Part shown: positions 32,373-42,987 of the stretch, in pieces
How the letters are laid out: each line of letters starts with the position of its first letter
Position numbering within the stretch: the first letter of the stretch is position 1
Notes under the pieces: model-generated
What the model saw: only the letters and a program-made list of their open reading frames with translations
Told to the model about the DNA's origin: nothing
Databases searched by the model: none
Assembly: GCA_034509755.1 (NCBI GenBank)
Contig: CM067539.1
Coordinates: 27,180,501 to 27,244,500 of the forward strand
DNA from: Anisodus tanguticus
Lineage: Eukaryota > Streptophyta > Magnoliopsida > Solanales > Solanaceae
Reading direction: 5' to 3'
Length of the DNA stretch: 64,000 nt
Translations under genes and position numbers: made by a program

Positions 32373-33019
32373 TCCCCTCTTGAAAGAGATTTTGGTGCAC
32401 ACACAAGGTGCCTACTTTCAACAATCTTTCAGCGAAAAGATATTGCATCAGGAGAGGTAGCTTCTGCTTTGAACCTTCCCTAGTTGAATACCAATGGACT
32501 TACTTACTGCGCGGTGAACGTGATGTCTTGAACCGTCAGTGTTTAGTGTAAGCCAAGACAATGATACCAACACAATAACTCCCCTTATTCGTTTTCATTC
32601 TTATTGTTTTGTCCGTTGTGGCCGTGGACACACTTGGATTCTCAAGTGCGTTCATTTGAGGTGGCCTGTCCTCACACTTAAATAGGTGATCTCCTACAAG
32701 GTTTCCTGCTATACCCCACTTCACAAGTGTTAGGAATCATTAAAAGTTTTTCTAACCTTAACCTCAATCGTTGGAGGATCGTTACAGGTTTGGAAGCTTA
32801 ACCTTTACCCACCATGCAGGTAACACTTTAATGTCTATCGCGGGAACAACTTTGGATTTATGTTTCCTTACAGAAATCATCGTTCGAAGTGCTCAACTGA
32901 ACCTTTTGCAGCTTAGTTTTCCCATTGAACCAAATTCTTGGGATCTCCAGTCAATATGGTTAGGTTACCATCGCAAATGTTCGTATTGTTTGGGTTTTCC
33001 CATTCCCTTAGACAGGCAG

Positions 33020-33480
33020 AATTCTTGATCTTCGGGTAGTCCCTTAGTTAAAGGGTCCGCTATATCCTTTGATTAGTAATCAAGGAAGTGACACCCGTGA
33101 TGATCAACTGTCATACGGTCTTATGTCTCCGACAGATCCGACAGATATATCCAGACACCGTCATCCGTGCCCTTCCTGAAGCCAATCGGCTAGTCACAGT
33201 GTATAACTGCTGAAGGCACGATTTCTCCCAATAAGGGACGTTCTCTAAAGAGTCGTGAAGTTACTCAACTTCTTTCATGCTTTGTTTAAAATGATAAAAT
33301 CCGATTCCATCATGAATCGGCCGATGCAAGTTTGCTTAGAGGATTTTCCAAGACCCACCTTACACATTTACTTGTGGTTTTGATGTTCTTCATATCTGAT
33401 GTCCAGTTTGCATCACTGTGTTCTCCCAGAACTGCTGGACATCCAGAAGATCATAATCCGTATATAAGCGAATATTTCAG
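33020..33480 (-). pseudogene. Copia RNase H trace
   Basis: The minus strand near 33020-33060 encodes DIADPLTKGLPEDQEF in broken frames, the end of copia RNase H. Further upstream (33300-33450) decayed pieces of the domain can be followed. Too many indels for a clean translation. Confidence 0.6.
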
Positions 33481-34099
33481 ATATCGTCATATCCGACTTA
33501 ATGCCTTCTATTGATCATTTATTAAAATCACGAGTGAACCTTAGTTCAACTGTTCTACTTTGTAGGCCAATACCAGGTCGATTATAGTGTGTAACATACA
33601 TTAAACTACATGTGACCTGCGCATATCACTCCTTGTATATGGGTGCACCATGATTCCAGTCATTATATGATGCATATCCATTGGTGGCTTCAACGAGACT
33701 ATCAACCACCTCACAAATGAGTTTGGAATTAGACCAGTCCGTTAGATGTTTTAGAAATCCCAATTCTTAAGATTTGCCCCGTATATATGCTTTTACGTTA
33801 GCGGGCAATAGTCTCCCAAGATAAAACAACAACTAATCAACACTACAAAGCAAATAGGTTGATTCTGACGAAGAAAACAAATACGAAATCACTTGCTGAT
33901 TTAGAGGAAAAAGGAAGGGTTTCTGTTGCTCACTTTTGGACTGATTTTCTCTTGTTTTTCATCCTCTCCCCTTTTTTAACTCAAATCTGTTTCAGAAGTT
34001 TATAGTGTTTTTAAGGAGGAGATGTGATTAAGAGGTCCTTTAAGAGAGGTGTATTCATGGCCAGAAACGTTTTGTAGTAAGTGCAAAACTTTTCAGAAT

Positions 34100-35782
34100 A
34101 GACAACATGAGAATTAGAACATTAACACATAATACAAAAGTCTCAATGGGGCTTTAGTTTAGGGTTTACAATAGATATTTTATATATCTAGAGGTAAAAT
34201 GTAAATATGATAATTCTTAATGGGTTAACGGTTTACCTGATAAGTTAATTGAATAATCCGCCCCCGCACCGATAAATCGTTAACTATAAAATTTTAATCC
34301 GTTCACCAATCGTTAATCCGATAACCCAATATCAATAAACCAATAAGTCAATTTTGCGATTAAGTTATTGATTGCGGTTTGGTTTTGAACCGCCCTCCTT
34401 CCAATACAGTATTTTCCTCTTAATTTGTATTTGAAATATGCTTCCCTCTATCAGTCTTATCTATAATGTTACAACGCTTTAAATTTTATATATTGACAAT
34501 GAAAGAAAATTTTACTATATATAATGCAAGTTAACTAAATATAGCGGATTATCACTAAAAAAACGCGGATTATCACTCTATATTATATTCAAGTTATCTT
34601 ATTAGATTGATATGAAAAAGTTACGTATCATTATGCGCTTATATCATGTTATCAAACTATAAATGAAGTTACCTTATTATACTTGTTATGGAACTGTAAA
34701 ATTATTTGTTGTTATAGATCAATGTAACTTGATAATATGTAGTAAATATCTATAAATTTTTAGTGCACAGAATTTAAACTTATTTTATTATGATACTCCT
34801 CTTTTCCAGTTTGTTTGATACTAATATTGTACTATTTAAAAAGCTATATAGTAGGAGTATATTTTATTTCAAAATGTAACATTTAAATACATGAAGATAA
34901 GCACAAATCTCAATTTCAATTGAAAGACTAAGTTAAAGAAAAGTATGAAAATTTTGTATTGAACCTTGTCATAAATTTTATTAATAATTTTAAAACGAAA
35001 AAATGTCCTAATGCATGTAAAAAATTAAACGAGTTAGCTATGTACTGAATCATGTTTTTTATACAAAGGGAATATATCGTAACTAATAAAATTAATCGTT
35101 GAAAACAAATCACAATAATCACCTCTGCTTCCTGTAATTACATGTCATTTTACCTTTCGTGTCAAACTTTTTCCACGTTCCCAAACTCCATATTGAGTTT
35201 TTGTCCCTTTTGTGCTAAAACTATTCGCTAGTACGGGAGTTACTAAAAATAAATAAATTAATAGCACAGAAAAATCGAATTAATTTTGACATAACATTGA
35301 TTTTAACATTAATTTGATTTTGTTATGTACCAAAGTAAAAAAGAAAAATTGCCAACGTATTAATTTTTAACTAGTCATTAAACAAAAAAATGAACGTACA
35401 CTGATATTCACCTTTCTAATGAGAAAAACCTTTCTGTAAAATGTTATAAGAAAGGCATGCATAATACTTCCAAATCAAAAAGGCGTCCTATTACTTGTAA
35501 CAAAAGAAGCGTGAAGCAATATCTGATTGGTTAAAAAAGGAAATAATTAAATGGAAATAACTATTTGAAGCGTCTAAAAGGCGTGATTAATACTAGAAGT
35601 ATTATGTGCAGGAGGAGTGGTGTGGTTGCCCTATCTTTTCGTCTGCCCCTCCCGGTCGAGTATAGCGATAGCTTAGTGCACGGATTTCATTTTATGGTTG
35701 TGGAGTGCTATTTTGATATATTTGCAATATAATTGTGAGAATTTTGAATTTTAGTTGACTTCTGATTTTTTGATGAATGCAG
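34100..35782. other. AT-rich intergenic DNA before the cyclase relic
   Basis: No coding frame is recognised. The stretch 34208-34395 is rich in ggttaacggttta / ataaccgat-like words and may be a decayed hAT-type MITE. No first exon or transit peptide for the cyclase-like gene could be found here. Confidence 0.45.
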
Positions 35783-36207
35783 GGTGAAAAGGTTAGTAGA
35801 TGTGCCGATTTCAGTTGCTTAGAAGTGTTATTCTGATCGTGAGGCTATTCCTGAATGGATGCCTTTTATTTCATCTGTAAAGGTACGCAATGCCACGTTA
35901 TCTGTTGGTCATTTGAGCTAGTAGCATACTATCATTCAAATGTTCTCAATTATATTACCTTCTCTTTGCAATTAAACCTCTAAGACTGTACTATTACTAT
36001 TGGTGCATGGTCTTTTTGGCTGGTTTTTAGAATGATGCGTTTCAGAATTATGCCGTTGCACTTGATGCAAAATTTGAATACAACTACTCCGTAAACTAGT
36101 AGTTCGGAACGAAAGTGTTGAAGTAATGATTGAAAGTGTTAAAAGTAATACTATAGTTAGAAATTGAGTGAGAAAACTCTTGATGTTGAAGTCTAAAATT
36201 AAGTCAA

Positions 36208-36310
36208 CAACAATAACATACCTAGTATATTTCCACAAGTGGGGTTTGAGAGGGTAGAGTATACACAGACCTTATCCCTAACTCGGGAGGTAGAGAGGCT
36301 GTTTCCGATA
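36208..36310 (-). mobile_element. 5'-truncated SINE (TS/Au-like) or LINE tail with 15-bp TSD
   Basis: A 103-bp insertion flanked by a perfect 15-bp duplication ctaaaattaagtcaa (36193-36207 and 36311-36325). On the minus strand it runs from ggaaacagcctctctacc through ctctaccctctcaaacccca to a TTG-rich tail. It matches the 3' tail of the LINE at 4363-4530. It lies in the first visible intron of the cyclase relic. Confidence 0.88.
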
Positions 36311-36437
36311 CTAAAATTAAGTCAAATGAATTACTAAAATTCTTGATTTTGATGTTACACATTTTGGGGACTTATAAAATGGAAAGAGTGTCATATAAAT
36401 TGAACAAATGACATATTACCTTCTCTCTTACAATTTC

Positions 36438-37227
36438 AGTTGGGTATTGATATTGGTGAATGAGAAATGATTGGAAAGAAAAGTGGGAGTTGTCCCACAT
36501 CGGTGGTGGAAAGAAAAGTGGGAGTTCCCTCTTGCTTTATAAAATAAGCATTTGTCCCACATCGGTAGTGGAAAGAAAAGTTCTTCTACTTATAAGTAGA
36601 ATTACTCCTTCTTGTCAGTAAAAGGGTTGAGGGGGCAAGGACCCCTCGCGCCGTCGTCGTCGCTCGCTCGGCTTCGGCTCGGCTCGGCTCGGCTTCGGCT
36701 TGGGCTTTGGATACTTTAATTTTTAATTATTTAATTAATTATTATTTAATTAAATTAATTAACTTATCCAATCCTACCCGTTAGTGACCCTGACCCGCGA
36801 CCCTTCTTTTCATATTTAAATTTCCCACCAGTTTTCAGTGGCTGTTCAGAAAGGTTGCAAACCTTCAGAAACAGTACTTCCATGGCTATAAATTCGTTTG
36901 ATTCCTCATAATTTTACTTACGAATTTTCTGAACAACACAAACTTCTTCTTCTGCATAAACAAATTCTGTGTGATATACTGCTGTTGAGTGGTTCGCCGC
37001 TACCGGAATTTGGAGTACTAATATTCTGGTAAGATAATCGTTCTATCCTGGGAGGGGATGTTCCATCAACCTCGAGTACTGTGAGGGGAATAATTTCCTT
37101 AAGGACACACTTTGAACTAAGTGGGCTCGATTATATTCTGAAAAATATTTTTATTTTTCCAACACTGATTCTGTTCATTTTTCAATTATTATTCTTTACT
37201 TGTTTTTTGGAATACAGATTAATAACA
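36438..37227 (+). repeat. 5' LTR of the intronic copia element
   Basis: Begins agttgggtattgatattggt and ends aataaca. It contains two copies of tgtcccacatcggt followed by ggtggaaagaaaag-type words, a TATA-like ctttataaaataagc, and a ctcggctcgg simple-repeat tract near 36660-36705. Confidence 0.93.
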
Positions 37228-37255
37228 ATCTTAAGGAAATTAAATTTTTAGATTA

Positions 37256-37556
37256 ATCTGTATTTTGTTTTGGAGAGTAAAACCTGTGTGGTTTTCTACT
37301 CCGTGTGAAATTTCATATTCTGACTTGAAGACATAAAAACTTCGTTGGAATATTAAAGTTCATACTTGTACAACGATTTGAAGAACATAAAAACTTCATC
37401 GTTGGTGTATTCTGGTTTGGAGATTAAAACTTGTGCAGTTTTCTACTCCATATAAATATTAGTATTCTGACTCGAAGATATAAAAACTTCGTTGGAATAC
37501 TAAAGTTTCATAATTATACTACAATTTGAAGAAATAAAATCTTCATCGTTTAAGTC
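37256..37556 (+). repeat. Tandem 150-bp duplication in the copia leader
   Basis: Unit 1 (about 37257-37406) and unit 2 (about 37408-37555) share the order ggttttctactcc, tattctgact-gaaga, aaaaacttcgttggaata and atttgaag, with scattered differences. No initiator-Met primer site (tggtatcagagc) is seen after the LTR, where atcttaaggaaattaaa follows instead. Confidence 0.75.
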
Positions 37557-37632
37557 TCGTGATTGAATTGCTATTCGGTTTTATTAACTAAAACAGTTTG
37601 TCGATTTGACAATGACAAACGAATAATGGCAA

Positions 37633-38700
37633 TTGAGACCGGAACTACCTCTGCAATTCTTTGCACTAGCGGTTACTCCTACAACCCGTACCGCTTGTGC
37701 CACCGCAAGTGCCGAGAAACTGCGAAGTTCACCGGTGCCAACTTTAAAGGATGGCGAAGAAAGAATGTTCTTTTGGCTTACCACCCTTGGTATGCAAAAG
37801 TTCACCAGTGAGGACCCTCCCGTGCTCGCGCCGACATGCACGACAACCAAAAGTTCATGGTTACTTGAGGCTTGGAAACAGGCTGATTTTTTGTGCAAAG
37901 GCTACATTTTGAGTGCCTTAGAAGATGACTTGTACAACGTCTACAAGCAGCGAGAGACCTCCAAAGAACTATGGAGTGCACTTGAAAATAAGTACAAAAC
38001 TGAAGATGCTTGCTTGAAGAAGTTTGTGGTTGCCAAATTCCTAGACTACAAAATGGTGGATGGAAAAACCGTTGGAACCCAAGTTCAAGAGCTTCAACTT
38101 ATCTTCCATGACCTTATTGCTGAAGGTATGGTAGTAAATGAAGCATTCCAAGTGGTTGCAATGATTGAGAAGTTGCCGCCCTCATGGAAAGATTTCAAGA
38201 ATTATCTTAAGCACAAAAGAAAGGAAATGAAGTTGGAAGATCTTGTGATTCGTCTCAAGATCGAGGAAGATAACAAAACCACTGAGAAGAGGTACCGTAA
38301 GATTTCACCAATTGAAGGGGCAAACATCGTTGAAGATGCTGCTCTGAAAAAGAACAAGAAAAGGAAGAGGCCTTCTGGAAAGGAGAAGGATTCCAACAAG
38401 AAAAAGTTCAAGGCCAACTGCTTTAATTGTGGAAAAGCTGGCCACAAAGCCCCAGATTGTCGTCTCCCGAAAAAGAACAAGGGAAAAGGACAAGCCAATA
38501 TGGTGGAAAAGAATGATGATATGGATGATCTGTGTGCAATGCTATCAGAGTGCAATTTGGTTGGAAACCCAAAGGAGTGGTGGCTTGATTCTCGTGCCAC
38601 TCGACATGTTTGCGCTACAAAAGAAGCATTTGCAACCTATGCTCCCGCCGGACCCGAAGAGGTACTTGTTTATGGGAAATACTGCAACGAGCAAGGTTGA
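37633..38700 (+). pseudogene. Copia gag with zinc knuckle
   Basis: A long frame of 355 codons; the true start may be the ATG at 37626 in another frame, so an early indel is likely. The gag core reads RMFFWLTTLGMQKFTSEDPP, LEAWKQADFLCKGYILSALEDDLYNVYK, KELWSALENKYKTEDA and LPPSWKDFKNYLKHKRKEM. A CCHC knuckle CFNCGKAGHKAPDC lies within a lysine-rich tail. Downstream, WWLDSRATRHVCATKEAF is the protease active-site region; the expected DSGAT reads DSRAT, so the catalytic Gly is changed. The frame ends at a frameshift near 38690 and continues as VEGYGKILLKMTSGKVLTLNNVMHVP in another frame. Confidence 0.9.
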
Positions 38701-39606
38701 AGGATATGGGAAGATACTTCTGAAGATGACTTCCGGCAAGGTCCTGACTCTCAACAATGTTATGCACGTTCCAACAATTCGGAAGAATTTAGTTTCAGCG
38801 GACTACTCGTCAAAAACGGGTTTAAGTGTGTGTTGGTTAGTGAGAAAATTGTATTAAGTAAGAATGATTTGTTCATAGGAAAGGGCTACCTCACCGAGGG
38901 CCTTTTCAAACTCAATGTACTTGGTTGTTGACGGTATTAATAAAAATTCAGCTTCGTCTTACTTATTGGAGTCAAATGATTTATGGCATGTTCGTTTAGG
39001 ACATGTCAACTACAAAACCTTGCGAAAATTGATTAATTTAGAAGTATTGCCTAAATTCGAGTGTAATAAATCTAAATGTGAAATCTGTGTTGAATCTAAG
39101 TTTGTTAAACATCCATATAAGTCTATTGATAGGAATTCAAATCCTTTAGACTTAATTCACACGGATATATGTGATATGAAGTCAATACCATCTCGCGGTG
39201 GGAAAAAGTATTTTATAACTTTTATTGACGATTGCACTCGATATTGTTATGTGTATTTGCTTAATAGTAAGGATGAAGCAATTGATGCATTTAAGCAATA
39301 CAAAAACGAAGTGGAAAATCAATTGAATAAAAAGATAAAAATGATTAGAAGTGATAGTGGTGGAGAGTACGAATCTCCTTTTGCGAGAGATATGTTTAGA
39401 ATATGGAATTATTCATCAAACTACGCTTTTACACACCACAATCAAATAGAATTGCGGAAAGGAAAAATCGAACATTAAAGGAAATGATGAATGCCTTATT
39501 AATAAGTTCCGGTTTACCACAAAGCTTGTGGGGGGAGGCTATCCTTACAGCTAACCGAATACTCAACAGGGTGCCCCACAAAGAAAACACAATCTATTCC
39601 ATATGA
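38700..39606 (+). pseudogene. Copia protease end and integrase, frameshifted
   Basis: The frame 38915-39478 has LWHVRLGHVNYKTLRKLINL ... CEICVESKFVKHPYKS (pre-integrase HHCC block), then the core DLIHTDICDMKSIPSRGGKKYFITFIDDCTRYCYVYLL and MIRSDSGGEYESPF. A frameshift near 39400 moves the third catalytic region to the next frame, with AERKNRTLKEMMNALLISSGLP (39403-39606) holding the catalytic Glu. All three catalytic acidic residues are therefore present but split between frames. Confidence 0.9.
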
Positions 39607-40096
39607 ACTATGGAAAGGAAGAAAACCCAACTTGAAATATTTCAAAGTGTGGGGGTGTTTAGCAAAGGTCCAAGTTCCTTTGCCCAAAAGGGTAAAAATC
39701 GGACCAAAAACTGTGGATTGTGTTTTTATTGGCTATGCTACAAACAACAAAGCTTGTCGATTTTTGGTTCACAAATCGGACAATCCCGAAATACATGTTA
39801 ATACGGTAATTGAATCAGATAATGCTGAATTCTTTGAAAACATTTATCCGTATAAAACTGAATGTGAGTCGTCAAGTGAAAGATCTAAACGACCGCGGGA
39901 AGAACCAAAGGAAAATACACCAAGTAAAAATGATGCAAGGCGTAGCAAACGTCAAAGGACATCTACTTCCTTTGGACCAGATTTTGTGACATTCTTGCTT
40001 GAAAATGAGCCTCAAACATTTAAAGCAAATGATGTCTTCTTCGATTCAAAGCATTTTGGAAAGAGGCAGTCAATAGTGAGATTGAATCAATTTTGA
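39607..40096 (+). pseudogene. Copia integrase C-terminal region and linker to RT
   Basis: The frame 39632-40096 reads LKYFKVWGCLAKVQVPLPKRVKIGPKTVDCVFIGYATNNKACRFLVHKSDNPEI, the usual copia C-terminal block with its GY motif, followed by a charged linker (RSKRQRTSTSFGPDF). A stop separates it from the upstream core, and it overlaps the next frame by four bases. Confidence 0.88.
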
Positions 40097-41574
40097 ACAA
40101 TCATACATGGGAATTGGTTGATCTTCCTCCTGGAAATAAACCTTTAGGATCAAAATGGATTTTTAAAAGGAAAATGAAAGCTGATGGCACTATTGACAAA
40201 TATAAGGTAAGACTTGTGGTCAAAGGTTTTAGACAAAAAGAAGGCCTTGATTACTTTGACACATACTCGCCGGTAACAAGAATAACATCTATTCGGGTGT
40301 TAGTGGCACTGGCGGCCGTATATGGTCTTGAGATCCATCAAATGGATGTCAAGACAGCTTTCTTAAATGGAGAATTGGAGGAAGAAATTTACATGGAACA
40401 ACCTGAGGGTTTTGTGGCTCCTGGTAAAGAAAGAAAAGTGTGCCAACTTGTTAAGTCACTTTATGGACTTAAACAAGCACTCAAACAATGGCATGCGAAA
40501 TTTGACCAAACAATGTTGGCAAATGGATTTAAGATTAATGAGTGTGACAAATGTGTTTACATTAAAAATACTCCAATTCATGAAGTCATTGTTTGTTTAT
40601 ATGTTGATGACATGTTGATAATGAGTAGAGATATTACCGATATAAATGCTACGAAGCGTATGCTGGCTAGCAAATTTGATATGAAGGACTTAGGAGTTGC
40701 TGATTTGATCTTAGGTATCAGAATTCATAAAACTCCACAAGATCTAGCATTATCGCAGTCTCATTATATTGAAAGAGTACTTGACAAGTTTAAGTATTTA
40801 AATTTCAATGTTGCAAAGACTCCAATTGATGTAAGTTTTGCACTTCAAAAGAATAAAGGTGAAAGTGACTCACAATTGGACTATGCACGAGTTTTGGGAA
40901 GTTTGATGTATATTATGAATTGTACACGACCAGATATAGCATGTGCTATCAGCAAGCTGAGTCGATTCACGAGTAATCCCAATCAAACTCATTGGATGGC
41001 AATGAAACAAGTCTTGGGGTATTTAAAACACACCAAAGACTATGCTTTGCATTATAACAAATATCCCGCCGTGATCGAAGGATATAATGATGCAAATTGG
41101 ATCACCGGATCATTTGAAGTTAAATCCACGAGTGGTTATGTTTTCACAATTGGGGGTGGGTCAGTGTCTTGGAAATCATCAAAACAGACATGCATCGCCC
41201 GCTCTAAAATGGAATCTGAATTTATAGCTTTAGACAAGGCCGGTGAAGAAGCTGAATGGCTCCGGAATTTCTTAGAAGATATTCCATTCTGGCCCAAACC
41301 TTTGGCTCCTATATGCATACATTGTGACAGTCAAGCAGCAATAGGTAGGGCAGGGAGTGTAATGTACAACGGAAAATCTCGTCACATACGACGAAGACAC
41401 AATACCGTTAGACAACTCCTCTCTAGTGGCGTTATCACGATTGACTATGTAAAGTCAAGAGATAACGTAGCGGATCCGATTACAAAAGGCTTATCTAGAG
41501 AGGGGGTTAGTAGATCATCAATGGGAATGGGGTTAAGGCCGAGGACAAGTCATCATGGCGGTAACTCTACCTAG
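40093..41574 (+). CDS. Copia reverse transcriptase-RNase H, open 493-codon frame
   Basis: An uninterrupted frame that would be part of a polyprotein; the listed ATG is only the first Met in it. RT motifs in order: NHTWELVDLPPGNKPLGSKW, YKVRLVVKGFRQKEGLDYFDT, MDVKTAFLNGELEEEIYMEQ, the catalytic CLYVDDMLIMS (about residues 170-180) and MKDLGVADLILGIRIH. RNase H follows: YNDANWITGSFEVKSTSGYVF, SKQTCIARSKMESEFIALDKA and CDSQAAIGRAGSVMYNGKSRHI, ending DNVADPITKGL. The YVDD aspartates are intact. Because gag, protease and integrase are broken, it is unlikely to act in cis. Lineage is probably Tork-like, from general resemblance only. Confidence 0.9.
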   Translation: MNNHTWELVDLPPGNKPLGSKWIFKRKMKADGTIDKYKVRLVVKGFRQKEGLDYFDTYSPVTRITSIRVLVALAAVYGLEIHQMDVKTAFLNGELEEEIYMEQPEGFVAPGKERKVCQLVKSLYGLKQALKQWHAKFDQTMLANGFKINECDKCVYIKNTPIHEVIVCLYVDDMLIMSRDITDINATKRMLASKFDMKDLGVADLILGIRIHKTPQDLALSQSHYIERVLDKFKYLNFNVAKTPIDVSFALQKNKGESDSQLDYARVLGSLMYIMNCTRPDIACAISKLSRFTSNPNQTHWMAMKQVLGYLKHTKDYALHYNKYPAVIEGYNDANWITGSFEVKSTSGYVFTIGGGSVSWKSSKQTCIARSKMESEFIALDKAGEEAEWLRNFLEDIPFWPKPLAPICIHCDSQAAIGRAGSVMYNGKSRHIRRRHNTVRQLLSSGVITIDYVKSRDNVADPITKGLSREGVSRSSMGMGLRPRTSHHGGNST

Positions 41575-42155
41575 CGGACCGGAGATCCCAAGAGCTAGGT
41601 TCAAGGAGATCAAACAAAGTTGTGACTGACGGTTCAACATTGTCAAATAACTCAACCCATTCTCGGATGAAGACAATGTTCAGAAATAAGGATAAAACCT
41701 TATGGATTGTTAATGAGTTAATAAAGCATTAAGGTTCTTTAATGATTATCTAAATCGCGTGTATGACCGAGATAATGTTGCTATAGGACCACATGTTTAG
41801 AAATCACCTATGTGAGTGTTAAGTGTAAGCCGCTTTAAAGGGGAATGACGGTAAATGCCCATTCTCTACACACTCATGAAACCGGGAGGTGTTCATGGCT
41901 GAAACGAACACAACCGTGAGAACCATAAACGGTCGAGGGTTGATTGTGTGACTTATGTTGTCTAGGTATACAACAAAGTTCGACGGTTCAAAGATATCAA
42001 ATCTACCGATTGATCGAGTATATCCGATATAAGTTCACTACGGAAAGTTCAAAGGGAAACCTACTTATCCGGATATGCGATCAATTCTCGCTTGTATATC
42101 ACACTTGTCTGCGCATTCTTTTATATTATAGACATTCCCCATTCATGTGGGGGAT
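41575..42155 (+). other. Copia 3' untranslated region
   Basis: About 580 bp between the RNase H stop and the 3' LTR with no coding frame, ending in the purine tract. Such spacers are usual in this group. Confidence 0.7.
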
Positions 42156-42987
42156 TGTTGGGTATTGATATTGGTGAATGAGAAATGATTGGAAAGAAAA
42201 GTGGGAGTTGTCCCACATCGGTAGTGGAAAGAAAAGTGGGAGTTCCCTCTTGCTTTATAAAATAAGCATTTGTCCCACATCGGTAGTGGAAAGAAAAGTT
42301 CTTCTACTTATAAGTAGAATTACTCCTTCTTGTCAGTAAAAGGGTTGAGGGGGCAAGGACCCCTCACGCCGTCGTCGTCGCTCGCTCGCTCGGCTCGGCT
42401 CGGCTTCGGCTTCGGCTTCGGATTCGGTCAAATGATCTGATTGATTGATAATCTTTTTGGACCAAATTTTCTTTAATTTTTAATTATTTAATTAATTATT
42501 ATTTAATTAAATTAATTAACTTATCCAATCCTACCCGTTAGTGACCCTGACCCGCGACCCTTCTTTTCATATTTAAATTTCCCACCAGTTTTCAGTGGCT
42601 GTTCAGAAAGGTTGCAAACCTTCAGAAACAGTATTTCCATGGCTATAAATTCGTTTGATTCCTCAGAATTTTACTTACGAATTTTCTGAACAACACAAAC
42701 TTCTTCTTCTTCTCGCATAAACAAATTCGTGTGATATCTGCTTGTTGAGTGGTTCGCCGCTACCGGAATTTGGAGTACTACTATTCTGGTAAGATAATCG
42801 TTCTATCCTGGGAGGGGATGTTCCATCAACCTCGAGTACTGTGAGGGGAATAATTTCCTTAAGGACACACTTTGAACTAAGTGGGCTCGATTATATTCTG
42901 AAAAATATTTTTATTTTTCCAACACTGATTCTGTTCATTTTTCAATTATTATTGTTTACTGGTTTTTTGGAATACAGATTAATAACA
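42156..42987 (+). repeat. 3' LTR of the intronic copia element
   Basis: Begins tgttgggtattgatattggt and ends aataaca, followed by atttc. It retains a segment near 42425-42472 (ggtcaaatgatctgattgat) that is missing from the 5' LTR. Confidence 0.94.

Larger units (their letters stand above)
31564..34099 (-). mobile_element. Decayed Ty1/copia element with one full and one partial LTR
   Basis: A sequence of about 325 bp at 31751-32075 is repeated at 33774-34099. The left copy is part of a probable complete LTR 31564-32372 (tgttgga ... tccaaca). Just inside it, atcccctctt is the reverse complement of an AAGAGGGGAT purine tract, so the element reads on the minus strand. Between the repeats, RNase H traces are visible on the minus strand near 33020-33480. 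Most of the coding region has been deleted. Confidence 0.75.
36438..42987 (+). mobile_element. Complete Ty1/copia element inserted in an intron
   Basis: Two LTRs (36438-37227 and 42156-42987) flank copia-order genes on the same strand. The target-site duplication atttc is exact (36433-36437 and 42988-42992). The 5' LTR begins AG instead of TG and lacks a stretch of about 35-50 bp that the 3' LTR keeps. A purine tract tgtgggggat precedes the 3' LTR. RT-RNase H is one unbroken frame of 493 codons, so this is the best-preserved copia element here. It sits in sense orientation inside the cyclase intron. Confidence 0.96.

Noticed and set aside
37584..38600. Minus-strand frames opposite copia gag
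   Set aside because: Shadows of the gag frame on the plus strand, which has clear zinc-knuckle and gag motifs.
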